This document shows positions 18,042 to 26,515 of a stretch of 30,589 nucleotides of DNA, one piece after another. The first letter of the stretch is position 1; each line of letters opens with the position of its first letter. This DNA comes from a virus. The notes beneath the pieces are model-generated. The model saw nothing but the letters and a program-made list of their open reading frames with translations. It did not search any database and was not told where the DNA came from. The translations under genes were made by a program, and so were the position numbers. The stretch covers positions 1-30,589 of the IMG/VR virus record IMGVR_UViG_3300009159_000218; one strand, given 5' to 3'.

Positions 18042-20086
18042 TATATTTGTGTCGTTTTAACAATGATACTTGTAGGATCGTTTGCATCGAGAACCAACAT
18101 TTTATTTAATTTCGATTGTATAGTATTTACGGTAGGTCTCATATGCAACGTAATATCACCAAAATCATTGTTGATCGAAGTAGGTTGAAATTTATTCAAT
18201 GTAATTTTACCTAATTTGTAATCAATGACGCCAACATAAGAATTTATAATAACCTTTGTACTGTTGTCATCATAATATGCAATTCTTAATTTGCCGTAAC
18301 GACCTTGAAGAACTGCTTCGGCAGTAGCACCAACACCCGTATCGGTTGATGATTTAACAACTGATACGTATGCAGAGGTGTAACCAAAACCTGCATTCGT
18401 TATATTAATTTGTGATAATTTTCCATTAACAATCACAGCTTCTGCCGTAGCACCAGTACCATCACCAAAAATCTCCACTGTTGGTGTAGTCTTATACCCA
18501 TAACCACCAGTTAACACCGTGATACTTTCTACACCAGTGAATGAAGATGGAACTTCTTCAAAGTTACATTCTTTTGTTCCCGAACCAGGAACTCTAAATG
18601 TTGGGGATGAATAGAAGTTATCGTTGGTCGTTCCGCGAATAAGTTCAAACCCAAAATTTAAAGTGTAGTTATCAGAAACATTCAATAAAGGTCTAAATTT
18701 CTTACCAACAAATAGAGAAATTTCATTTGAAATAATACTTCTACTGTAAGCATCGATTGCAGTTTCTAGTCCAGAATATTTAAAGTAACTATTAAACTGA
18801 TTCAAGTTGGTATCACAATAGTTTGCAATTAATGTTCGAATATTAGATTTTAGTTCTGCATCATTTAAAGTTGTCTTAGCTTTATCATAGAAAACACCAG
18901 CTGAAATTTTTAAATAATTGTAGTCCACATCAACAATTTCAGGAGATACAGTCAACATACTAATAGGTTTCAGAATGTTGGTCTTTACATATTCTTTTTC
19001 AGTATTAGTTACTTCAAAACCTAATCTTGGTTTTGCTGAGATGAATACTTTACCATAAACGGGAGGATCATTCTCTTCTCCACCCCAAATGTTTACCGCT
19101 TGGAAAGAAGGATATTTTTGTTGAATCAAACGAATATAATCATTCTTGGTAACTGCACGATTTTGTGAAAGCAAATTCAATGGCGCACCAAATTTTATCT
19201 GATCAATAGATTCTCTATCAGCACCGCTTGATGCAGGAGAAACAGTTGTTATTGTGATGTTAGTGTAACCTCCAATAGCAGAATTGATTCTAAACTGGCT
19301 TGCACCATTAGCTTGAGTGTATCCGGTAACCAAATATGAAACGGTTATAATAGCACCATCAGGTAATTTTTTACCTAAAACTCCATCACCAAAATAAATT
19401 TGATAATTTCCGGCAATACCTTCTTGTAGGAAATAAATTTCAGATAAAGAATTTATTGTAAGGTCTGTTCCGCTTTTTGAATAAACTGCGGTATCTGTGG
19501 AGCCAGAAGAACTTTTTACTGTAACCACCAAAGTTGAAGTATCAACATATGCATCTGGAATAGTAAAAATTTGTTTAGGATTAGATGCTACACTATGGGT
19601 GTATGCATATGAGAATAATTTACCTTCATAAATTTTTATATCATTAAAATTAAAATTTATTCCAACTTTACTTACAGTATAAGATTCTAAATTCACAAAG
19701 GTGTATGCACGATTATTAATTTGCTCACAAATAAAAATGTATCCTTTTGGAAGCGTCAATGTTGCGGGATCAGTATTTTCTGCACGAATAGTCAAATTTA
19801 TAACTGCTTGCGGAGCAGTAACGGATCGAGGAGTGTATCCTAAAGATTTTGCATGTGAAACTACAGAGTTTCGAAGGGATGCAGATTCCAAGAAAGACTC
19901 ATTGGTGACCATGTTTAAGTAATACGCATTGTAATGAGTATTGTACGCAAGAACATCCATCAAGATATTCATGCCGGAACCTTCAAAATCGTAATCTTGA
20001 AACTCCGTTTGTTGTCTCAAAAAGTCTTTTAGGTTGGTTTTGATTGCATCAAAATCCAATTCGGTTACATTTAAACGGTCAGCCAT
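18041..20086 (-). CDS. 6: Baseplate wedge subunit gp6, baseplate J-like (681 aa)
   Basis: The N-terminal 80 residues (LNVTELDFDAIKTNLKDFL ... NILMDVLAYNTHYNAYYLNM, ESFLESASLRNSVVSHAKSLGY) are the hallmark of T4 gp6 and the baseplate J family. Further family features are the YTFVNLESYTV strand, LPDGAIITVSYLVT, and NDYIRLIQQKYPSFQAVNIWGG. T4 gp6 is 660 aa and forms the dimeric inner ring clamping the wedges. Residues about 515-595 hold two GxGYxT beta repeats (VLTGGYGYKTTPTVEIFGDG and INITNAGFGYTSA) followed by GATAEAV segments, which look like an insertion shared with other wedge proteins here. The gene starts 1 nt after the gp25 stop. Confidence 0.95.
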   Translation of the reverse strand: MADRLNVTELDFDAIKTNLKDFLRQQTEFQDYDFEGSGMNILMDVLAYNTHYNAYYLNMVTNESFLESASLRNSVVSHAKSLGYTPRSVTAPQAVINLTIRAENTDPATLTLPKGYIFICEQINNRAYTFVNLESYTVSKVGINFNFNDIKIYEGKLFSYAYTHSVASNPKQIFTIPDAYVDTSTLVVTVKSSSGSTDTAVYSKSGTDLTINSLSEIYFLQEGIAGNYQIYFGDGVLGKKLPDGAIITVSYLVTGYTQANGASQFRINSAIGGYTNITITTVSPASSGADRESIDQIKFGAPLNLLSQNRAVTKNDYIRLIQQKYPSFQAVNIWGGEENDPPVYGKVFISAKPRLGFEVTNTEKEYVKTNILKPISMLTVSPEIVDVDYNYLKISAGVFYDKAKTTLNDAELKSNIRTLIANYCDTNLNQFNSYFKYSGLETAIDAYSRSIISNEISLFVGKKFRPLLNVSDNYTLNFGFELIRGTTNDNFYSSPTFRVPGSGTKECNFEEVPSSFTGVESITVLTGGYGYKTTPTVEIFGDGTGATAEAVIVNGKLSQINITNAGFGYTSAYVSVVKSSTDTGVGATAEAVLQGRYGKLRIAYYDDNSTKVIINSYVGVIDYKLGKITLNKFQPTSINNDFGDITLHMRPTVNTIQSKLNKMLVLDANDPTSIIVKTTQI

Positions 20087-20087
20087 A

Positions 20088-20492
20088 TTATCTTGCTCGT
20101 TCTAAGAAAAATTTAATTGATATTGGTTCAGTTTTATTCAAGATTCTGAACTGCATGGAAACTTGATAAGTATTATTATCAAAATCAGGAGAAATGTTGA
20201 TGTAGTCTACAGAAACTCTGGGTTCAAAATTTCGAAGAACATCAGTTATTTCACGTTCCAAAGTTGCAGAAGTTATTCTGTCCATGTTATCGAACAATAA
20301 TTTTTGCACATTTGAGCCAATTTCAGGATGGAACAGTCGCTCATAGTGGTTCGTCAAAATCAGGTTTTTGACTGAATTGATTACCGCCATGTCATCAATA
20401 ACTTTAATCACATCTTTTTTTACTGGATGTGGCATAAAATTCAAGTCGAGGTCTGTGTATCTTCTTTGTAGATTTGCTGTTACTGTTGCCAT
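20088..20492 (-). CDS. 25: Baseplate wedge subunit gp25 (134 aa)
   Basis: Length matches T4 gp25 (132 aa). The sequence shows the family pattern: YTDLDLNFMPHPVKKDV, AVINSVKNLILTNHYERLFHP, GSNVQKLLFDN, and ITDVLRNFEPRVSVDYINI. Gp25-like proteins nucleate sheath polymerisation and pin the inner wedge beside gp6 and gp53. Despite the historical lysozyme label for this family, no catalytic motif is evident. It sits immediately before gp6, and gp25 and gp6 form the core bundle with gp7 in T4. The start has only a weak SD within an AT-rich TAAATAAATAAACG leader, 11 nt after the upstream gene. Confidence 0.93.
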   Translation of the reverse strand: MATVTANLQRRYTDLDLNFMPHPVKKDVIKVIDDMAVINSVKNLILTNHYERLFHPEIGSNVQKLLFDNMDRITSATLEREITDVLRNFEPRVSVDYINISPDFDNNTYQVSMQFRILNKTEPISIKFFLERAR

Positions 20493-20503
20493 CGTTTATT
20501 TAT

Positions 20504-21451
20504 TTACCCAGGAGTAGAGTTTGCGGCATTAGCCAAACTATTCTTCAATAAATCTGTACCAATTAAGGTATTGACTAAAGTTTTTTGTGTATTTCCCATA
20601 GCATTGAATCTTCCAAGATAATTATTATCCTCGACTAGTTTTTTAGATTTCTTAAAGAAATTCCAGTCGTGATTTCTTCGGGTTGCAATCAAATTATTTG
20701 CTGCCGTTATAGCATCTAATGCTGAACTCACAATAATCGATGAAACGTTTGAAATATAATAACCTGGTGTGCTTTCTGTTTCTGAAATATATGTTAAAGA
20801 ATTGAGTATAGAATTTCCATATCCCGAAATTACTGAGTTATAATACAACAACTCTGGAACAACATACAGACTAGTAAAAGATCCTAACATGGAAGTTGCG
20901 TTTGGTTTCGGAGTATTAGCTGTAAATACTGTTACTACTACGTTGTTAGCAGGATCAAAAATTGTACCAGGAGTAGCTGCCGGGGTTAAAGGTATTGCAT
21001 AATCTGTTTTGTAAACTATCTCTAAAACTTTATTACCAACCGCCGTGGCAATATCTAAACTTGGAATATTAGAGTCGGTTCCAATAACTCCAAGTCCTGA
21101 CATATTATCTGTATGTCTTTTAAAATGTCCAAGTTCGATAATAAAACCAGAAGAGGCAGAATACAATAGACCTGCACCAACGGTTGCATAAGTAAAAAAA
21201 TTTGGATTGTTAGTATAGGCATTAATGTCGATGGCACCACCACTAAGAGAGTTTATTACGTTGGCCGCAGGATTTTTATAATATCTACTAGCTACAACAA
21301 CATTATTACTCAAGTCTTTGGCTTGCCATTCCGGCACAGGCATAGCCGCCTGTTCTAAAAATTTAAGAACCTTAGGATTCAAGTTTACAGTATCACCAAA
21401 CTTTGTGGTGTCAAAACTGTATTGTAATCTACTAAAAACGTTTTGTGTCAT
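20504..21451 (-). CDS. Protein of unknown function inside the baseplate operon (315 aa)
   Basis: I do not recognise this protein. The N-terminus (NVFSRLQYSFDTTKFGDTVN, then NPKVLKFLEQAAMPVPEWQ and YYKNPAANVINSL) looks like a folded domain. The middle is rich in small residues and aromatic positions. The C-terminal region contains a basic helix (RRNHDWNFFKKSKKLVEDNNYLG) and a hydrophobic helical end (TLVNTLIGTDLLKNSLANA). There is no signal peptide or clear transmembrane segment. It lies between the gp5-type spike gene and gp25, so it is probably virion-associated or an assembly factor of hub or wedge. A GGAG SD about 11 nt upstream of ATG 21451 supports the start. Confidence 0.7.
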   Translation of the reverse strand: MTQNVFSRLQYSFDTTKFGDTVNLNPKVLKFLEQAAMPVPEWQAKDLSNNVVVASRYYKNPAANVINSLSGGAIDINAYTNNPNFFTYATVGAGLLYSASSGFIIELGHFKRHTDNMSGLGVIGTDSNIPSLDIATAVGNKVLEIVYKTDYAIPLTPAATPGTIFDPANNVVVTVFTANTPKPNATSMLGSFTSLYVVPELLYYNSVISGYGNSILNSLTYISETESTPGYYISNVSSIIVSSALDAITAANNLIATRRNHDWNFFKKSKKLVEDNNYLGRFNAMGNTQKTLVNTLIGTDLLKNSLANAANSTPG

Positions 21452-21483
21452 AATATAAGCTCCATGTATATTGTCATATTTAT

Positions 21484-22296
21484 TTACATCAAAATCAATG
21501 GCATAGAAGTGATACCAAAAAGGCCAACATGGATATGAGTATGCAAATCATATTGCAATCTCATTAACATCATTGATCCCAAAATATCTTGGACAACAAT
21601 GCCTTGCACTAATGGCGCTTGTGCTAAAACAAGACCAGTAATTATACCAGGTCCAGGTGCCGCAGGAAATCCAGCAGAAACACCACCAAGAGTAGAAATA
21701 CCTGCCATAGGATTAACTGAACCCAAAACACCAGCATGAATGCCTGTACCAGCAGTAACTTCACCCCTAGACAAAACAGATTCTGCGGCTACACCACCAT
21801 CAATTTCTACATCACTGTTAAGTTGAATTACCATTGGTGCAGTAATATTTACTGAACCTAATGTTGAGCCAGCATTAATATCAATATCATTTGCTCCACT
21901 AATTGAAATGTCACCTTTTACAACTTGTTGATAATTACCTTCAACTTCTTGTAAAAAGTCTCCACTAATTCTTTGTACACAATCACCATTTACAGTTAGA
22001 TATGAATTGCCTTGAACCGTTATGTTACATATCCCACTGATAAGTACATTGTTGTCTTTTGCAATAATTTCATAATTATCTCCTACAATTTTAGTGATGC
22101 GAGAACCATCTGATTGTAATTCGGTGAATGTGCCCGTTCTATGTTGTAATCTAACTCTCTCAGCATCCAGTGTGTCATCAAATTCCAGAAAATGTCCGGA
22201 TTCCGATTGCATCACTTGATTATATGGGTATTGTGCTTTATAGTCTGATGCCGGTTCTACCCACATTGCATTGCTAGGGACTTCTACTTTAGCCAT
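21484..22296 (-). CDS. Gp5-type beta-helical baseplate spike (270 aa)
   Basis: Residues about 25-65 (YPYNQVMQSESGHFLEFDDT, then ERVRLQHRTGTFTELQSDGS) are the strand pattern at the start of the C-terminal spike of T4 gp5 and VgrG proteins. Residues about 65-165 carry short beta-helix repeats (GDNYEIIAKDN, ITVQGNSYLTVNGDC, GDFLQEVEGNYQQVVKGD). The distal third is glycine-, alanine- and proline-rich. Near the C-terminus is HTHIH (H252, H254, H256), resembling the HxH iron site at spike tips of P2 gpV and phi92 gp138. It is encoded separately from the OB-fold gp5 just upstream (2-nt gap), so the membrane-piercing spike is split over two genes. A trimer under the hub is inferred. Confidence 0.85.
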   Translation of the reverse strand: MAKVEVPSNAMWVEPASDYKAQYPYNQVMQSESGHFLEFDDTLDAERVRLQHRTGTFTELQSDGSRITKIVGDNYEIIAKDNNVLISGICNITVQGNSYLTVNGDCVQRISGDFLQEVEGNYQQVVKGDISISGANDIDINAGSTLGSVNITAPMVIQLNSDVEIDGGVAAESVLSRGEVTAGTGIHAGVLGSVNPMAGISTLGGVSAGFPAAPGPGIITGLVLAQAPLVQGIVVQDILGSMMLMRLQYDLHTHIHVGLFGITSMPLILM

Positions 22297-22298
22297 AA

Positions 22299-23366
22299 TT
22301 AAGGTCTTTCTGAATCTTTAGGATTATATTTTTTAGCACCAGGAAAAAAATCCTGTACAAGTGTTGCAGCTTGTGTTTCAGTTAATTTGGAGGGATTCGC
22401 AACAGCATCAAAAACTTTACCAGGAGAAGCCATTAATTTTCCTGTGTCAACTGCTAATGCTTTAACATCTTTAAGTGCATCTTTGGCAGCCTTTGCAATT
22501 TCCGAAGAATTATCAATAATACCATCCAAATTAAAATCTTTTGCGATGGCCATGAAACCTGCGGCCAATTCAGCATATGCTTTTTTCAAACAATCTTTTA
22601 ACAGCGCCAAAAGGTCTTTAGGCAAATTTAACAGAAACTGTATGACAGCTTTAATTTTAGCAACATACGTAACAAAAACACCAATAGCATCATTAATATC
22701 TTTAATAAATTTTGTAATTTTCTTAATTTGTTGAGCTAAACTTCTAATCATTGAAGCCATACCTCCGGCGGCTGGTGCAATACCAAGAGCCTTCAATAAT
22801 GCTTGTATGCCTGCTCTAATTGCTGTTGCAATCTGTAAAGTTAATCCTTTAGCATAACCCATACTTCTTCTGACGTAATCTGAATCTGGACATTTGTGTG
22901 AACGAATTGCATTCATTATATCAATGCCAGTTTGAGAAATACTTTCTTGGGATAAGAATGGAATGTTTGGTTTTCCAGCTTCCGTAGTAACTACACCCAC
23001 AGGAGTTTTTGGATCGTTCAGTTTGTCTTTTGGTGCTCTACAGTCTTGATAACCTTTATCAACATATGTAACTTCCGATGTTGGAATAATACCCGGATAA
23101 ACACCCATAATCACAGGATATTGTCCTTTTTCTCCGTCTTTAAAAAACCCGTGGACCCATTCACCTTCAGCAGGAAGAGAAAATGTTCTAGATGCATTAA
23201 CTGGAAGCAATACTTCAGCTAAAGGCAAATCTTCAATTTTAGCGTCCGAATCATGCCAACCTAAAATACGTACACGTAAGCGTCCGACTTTTGCCGAATC
23301 ATCTCTTGCCATTATTACGCCCGTGAACCAAACAAAACCATTTTTACCTGCGAAATCTTCTTGCAT
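22299..23366 (-). CDS. 5: Gp5-like hub protein: OB-fold, no lysozyme domain (355 aa)
   Basis: Residues about 10-95 (FVWFTGVIMARDDSAKVGRL, RVRILGWH, LPLAEVLLPVN, GEWVHGFFKDGEKGQYPVIM, GVYPG) are the gp5 OB-fold domain that docks under the gp27 ring. T4 gp5 continues with a T4-lysozyme domain and a beta-helix in one chain of 575 aa. Here the rest is instead a long helical, hydrophobic region (about residues 165-310: ALLKALGIAP, FIKDINDAIGVFVTYVAKIK, FLLNLPKDLLALLKDC). No lysozyme-like E..D/T arrangement is evident, and the spike is a separate downstream gene. It may position the spike or act on the cell envelope in another way. The start overlaps the gp27-like stop (TAATG). Confidence 0.85.
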   Translation of the reverse strand: MQEDFAGKNGFVWFTGVIMARDDSAKVGRLRVRILGWHDSDAKIEDLPLAEVLLPVNASRTFSLPAEGEWVHGFFKDGEKGQYPVIMGVYPGIIPTSEVTYVDKGYQDCRAPKDKLNDPKTPVGVVTTEAGKPNIPFLSQESISQTGIDIMNAIRSHKCPDSDYVRRSMGYAKGLTLQIATAIRAGIQALLKALGIAPAAGGMASMIRSLAQQIKKITKFIKDINDAIGVFVTYVAKIKAVIQFLLNLPKDLLALLKDCLKKAYAELAAGFMAIAKDFNLDGIIDNSSEIAKAAKDALKDVKALAVDTGKLMASPGKVFDAVANPSKLTETQAATLVQDFFPGAKKYNPKDSERP

Positions 23367-24697
23367 TAGTTTGCTCCATAATTTGTAGAATCTGTTGCAA
23401 CTTCCAATAGAGTTTCATGACTATCAAATCTAATAACATGTCTAAGAGAAGTCAAAATATATTTACCGTTTAAAGTTTTATCTCCACCAGTTTCTAAATT
23501 TTCAATATTATTATTTTTTGGAACATTCAAATTCAACATCATTCCCACACTATACTGAAAATTACCTGGCATCGAAATTTTAAGTCTTTTCTGCATTAGG
23601 TTAGCGAATATCAATCTACGTTGTAAAACATAATTTTCTGTATCATCAATATAATTTGTAGTTTCTGAATCATTCGAACTTTTCAGATGCTGATTATTTG
23701 CTCTAGGTGTCTCGAATGGATACAAAGTAATTCTAGAATCATATTGTTGATCTGATGTATTGTATTCTTTATTTAAAATTTTGTAGTTGTTTGAAAACTT
23801 ATTAGCATGTTCAGATGTCAATTTGTAAATGTCTTCATAATTAATTTTACGATTGTATATAGTTCGAGTCAGTGTATCAAATCCAATAAATTTTCCAGCA
23901 TAAACACCGGAACGAATATTTTCAGAATGATTGAACTGCGAAACAATTTTTAAATCTCTAGCACCATAGAGTTCGGAAACATACCTACTCTTGTTTGAAT
24001 CATAACTATTTTCAGGTAGATTTTTTGCACCAAAAGTGATATTGACAAATCCATTTTCTTTCATCAATTCTGAAAGAGGTCTAAAATTGTATCCTATTGG
24101 TGATTGCCAAAAAACATAATCAGATAAACCATCCGTACTGATTGCTCTTGTTGTCAAATAATCAATTGCTTCAAATGGTGAAATGTTAGGACTTACCCAT
24201 TCATAAACTCCAGTAGAAGGCTGAATTGAACCAATTTGTGGAGTAGTATATTGTAAACCCAGATAATCTTTCAGTATCGAAACTACCATATCTGAATGAG
24301 TGCCTTTGAAGTTTATTCTAATTTTCTTTTGTTGTGAAAGTAAAAATTCTTCTGAGACAAAATGTAAAATATACCTTTCAGAGTTCTGCGTAATGGAACT
24401 ACGGTTACTCACCTTATAGATTACAAATCTTCTATTAAAGCTCATTTGAAAGTCTGCATTTAAAAGTTTTGAGTCTTTAATGATATTTACACGGATATAT
24501 TCACTGCCATCGAAATTCAATCTATCGGCTAAACCTATAGCATCACGAATCAATATGTTACCTGACATGCAAGGCATCATTATGTTTTCAAAAATGTTTA
24601 TCTCATCATAGATATTGCGAATGTCTATTCCACTTTTACCATCTATAGTCTCAATCGTAAGACTTACTATCTCAAAGCCAAGTGTTGGTGTATTCAT
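23366..24697 (-). CDS. 27: Gp27-like baseplate hub protein (443 aa)
   Basis: The N-terminal region (SGIDIRNIYDEINIFENIM, MSGNILIRDAIGLADRLNFD, GSEYIRVNI) and the C-terminal GKYILTSLRHVIRFD plus LLEVATDS strands fit the tail-hub family to which T4 gp27 (391 aa) belongs. This family has duplicated tube-like domains and forms a trimeric ring under the tail tube that carries gp5. The adjacent gp5-like gene overlaps it (TAATG), as expected for partners. I see no enzymatic motif. The start at 24697 overlaps the gp53 stop (TAATG). The number-27 assignment rests on family pattern and context rather than high identity to T4. Confidence 0.85.
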   Translation of the reverse strand: MNTPTLGFEIVSLTIETIDGKSGIDIRNIYDEINIFENIMMPCMSGNILIRDAIGLADRLNFDGSEYIRVNIIKDSKLLNADFQMSFNRRFVIYKVSNRSSITQNSERYILHFVSEEFLLSQQKKIRINFKGTHSDMVVSILKDYLGLQYTTPQIGSIQPSTGVYEWVSPNISPFEAIDYLTTRAISTDGLSDYVFWQSPIGYNFRPLSELMKENGFVNITFGAKNLPENSYDSNKSRYVSELYGARDLKIVSQFNHSENIRSGVYAGKFIGFDTLTRTIYNRKINYEDIYKLTSEHANKFSNNYKILNKEYNTSDQQYDSRITLYPFETPRANNQHLKSSNDSETTNYIDDTENYVLQRRLIFANLMQKRLKISMPGNFQYSVGMMLNLNVPKNNNIENLETGGDKTLNGKYILTSLRHVIRFDSHETLLEVATDSTNYGAN

Positions 24698-25332
24698 TAT
24701 TGGAAAATATTTCTAAATTCTTGCTCAAATGCAGGAACATATTCAGGTTTTAAAATTTTAATTGTTCTTTTATCATCATTTTTTTCAACTTCATATTCAT
24801 AAAAAGTTTGTGTAAATTTTTCGGTTGAGTTTGTTACGAAACCACTACCCGGCAAGTTTATATTTGTTGTACTAATTTCTGTGGTGTTATATGTATTAGA
24901 ATCAACCGCATATGTTCGTGATGTAATATCTGAAGTTATTGGATTTAATTGTTTTTCTATAATATAACGAGAATGAATATTTGATTGAGACCATTGCAAA
25001 CCAGATTGACCGTTAGCCGCATATTGTGCATAATTTTTATCAATTAAGTCCATAAGACTTCTTTGTTCGATTGGCCATTCCAATCGTGGATCGGTAATAT
25101 TATTGACAGATAATAAAATCCAATGTCTTTCAGAAGATCCATATAATTTATGAGCTAAAACTTCTGGAGTCTCTCCATCAATTACTGAATATTTATAGAA
25201 AAGCACAGAGTTATCTTTTATTGCGGAACTAAAGGAAAATTTAGTTGTCAGATTAGTAATGGTGTCATACGTTTTGTTGTCACCAAAAATGTCATAGTAG
25301 ACTTGATTGAAGTAGTTGAAATATTTTGACAT
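24697..25332 (-). CDS. 53: Baseplate wedge subunit gp53 (211 aa)
   Basis: The family pattern is clear: FNYFNQVYYDIFG, then a LysM-like segment at residues about 47-88 (YKYSVIDGETPEVLAHKLYG, ERHWILLSVNNITDP, EWP). This segment is typical of T4 gp53 (196 aa) and its homologues. The C-terminal half is less conserved and ends EYVPAFEQEFRNIF, also family-like. In T4, gp53 joins neighbouring wedges around the hub. The gene follows gp48 after a 34-nt AT-rich gap without a good SD, so translation may depend on its unstructured leader. Downstream it overlaps the hub gene. Confidence 0.93.
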   Translation of the reverse strand: MSKYFNYFNQVYYDIFGDNKTYDTITNLTTKFSFSSAIKDNSVLFYKYSVIDGETPEVLAHKLYGSSERHWILLSVNNITDPRLEWPIEQRSLMDLIDKNYAQYAANGQSGLQWSQSNIHSRYIIEKQLNPITSDITSRTYAVDSNTYNTTEISTTNINLPGSGFVTNSTEKFTQTFYEYEVEKNDDKRTIKILKPEYVPAFEQEFRNIFQ

Positions 25333-25366
25333 GTTTATTAAAATTTAAAATGTATAAAGTTTCATA

Positions 25367-26494
25367 TCAATACACACCAGAAAAATGATCAGAAAAATTA
25401 TCTTTAGTCATAAATTCGGTCTCTCTAAATTGCAAAGATAAACGAATAGCAACTGGCATACCAGTACCGCCAGCCGTTGGGCGAAAAGAACCAGGAACTT
25501 CATAAGTGGAAAATCCACCAGGTGCATAATCAACACTGATATTAGTCAAAATACAAGTTGAAATTTTAGGAATATTTGGATTTTCATATCCGTTATAGTA
25601 AAATTTTATATCGAATTCGGATGGTGGTATTAAAAAATTAGAATAACTATCTTTTCTAATTTCTGGAGATTGATGAAAGTTGAGAGTTTTTAAAATTTCT
25701 TGAACTTCGTTACCTTCTTTTTCTGAACGAGGATAAAACATAAAATCAAAATTAAATTCTCTAAACCCTGGTGCGGAATATAATAATTCCACCATTGGAT
25801 TATTAACCAATCCGAAACCAACAGCAAATGCAGCCTGTCCTAATGCACCAGGTAACATACTTGCTAAAAAGGGTGACAAGTTGGTTGCACCATTAATCAA
25901 ACTCTCCTTAGCATCTTTTCCTTTCATAACACCGTCCGCGGTAGATGCAATCGCAGAACCAAGTTTTACTAATCCTCCACCTAATTGCAAATCTGTATAA
26001 CCTTGGTTTTGAGTGAAAGCTAACGTATCTGGCATATACAATGCGATTGTGTCTGCGGTTCTACGTATTGTACGAACACCAACAGTATCTGTTATCCTTT
26101 TGAATGTTTCTTTAGTTATTTTTATAGCCTCATCCACAGATTCAGAATTTACTATAGAAGATATTGCATTGGCGCCAGTATTTACAAGGTTATCAATAGT
26201 ATTTCCACTTAATGCCTGATTAATTCTTCTTATACCATATTTTTTAGCATTTGCAATAACCGTAGGATCATCCAACGTAGGATCACCAAGACTGAACTGT
26301 GTGTGTACCTGTTCATTGATAAAGATTACCATATAGTGACCTTTATCGGTTTGTCCTAAATCGGAAGGGTAACGAAGTTGTTTTAAATTATATTTCCCAT
26401 CGTTATTTGTGCCCGAAACTGTGGATCGAGAAGCATATTCTCCAGTTCGGGTAAAAGGTTTTATTTCAATGTCTGTTAGGTTAAATAGTGCCAT
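25367..26494 (-). CDS. 48: Gp48 baseplate/tail-tube junction protein (375 aa)
   Basis: Length matches T4 gp48 (364 aa). Diagnostic segments are LRYPSDLGQTDKGHYMVIFI near residues 40-60, TIALYMPDTLAFTQNQGYTD, LQLGGG near residues 145-175, and the tail-tube-like C-terminal domain (FREFNFDFMFYPRSEKEGNE, VQEILKTLNFH, FDIKFYYNG, ILTNISVDYAPGGFSTYE, RLSLQFRETE). Gp48 caps the hub and starts tail-tube polymerisation together with gp54. It is the first gene of the minus-strand block, with AAGGATCAAC as SD and a perfect TATAAATA 21 nt upstream, so it is probably the promoter-proximal gene of a long late transcript. Confidence 0.93.
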   Translation of the reverse strand: MALFNLTDIEIKPFTRTGEYASRSTVSGTNNDGKYNLKQLRYPSDLGQTDKGHYMVIFINEQVHTQFSLGDPTLDDPTVIANAKKYGIRRINQALSGNTIDNLVNTGANAISSIVNSESVDEAIKITKETFKRITDTVGVRTIRRTADTIALYMPDTLAFTQNQGYTDLQLGGGLVKLGSAIASTADGVMKGKDAKESLINGATNLSPFLASMLPGALGQAAFAVGFGLVNNPMVELLYSAPGFREFNFDFMFYPRSEKEGNEVQEILKTLNFHQSPEIRKDSYSNFLIPPSEFDIKFYYNGYENPNIPKISTCILTNISVDYAPGGFSTYEVPGSFRPTAGGTGMPVAIRLSLQFRETEFMTKDNFSDHFSGVY

Positions 26495-26515
26495 GTTGAT
26501 CCTTGATTGACTACA

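Noticed and set aside
3155-20000. Many plus-strand open frames of 60-125 codons inside the minus-strand genes (for example 3155-3457, 6569-6880, 16960-17337)
   Set aside because: They lie antisense to well-supported structural genes, have biased compositions that mirror the sense protein (for example V/P/T-rich opposite fibre repeats), and lack SD sequences or domain signals.
22299-23366. Lysozyme domain in the gp5-like protein
   Set aside because: The region between OB-fold and C-terminus is hydrophobic and helical, without a lysozyme catalytic pattern that I can see.
25190-25197. A further TATAAATA on the minus strand within gp53
   Set aside because: It is inside the coding sequence (codons for Y-K-Y), far from any gene start, and of a kind expected by chance in AT-rich DNA.
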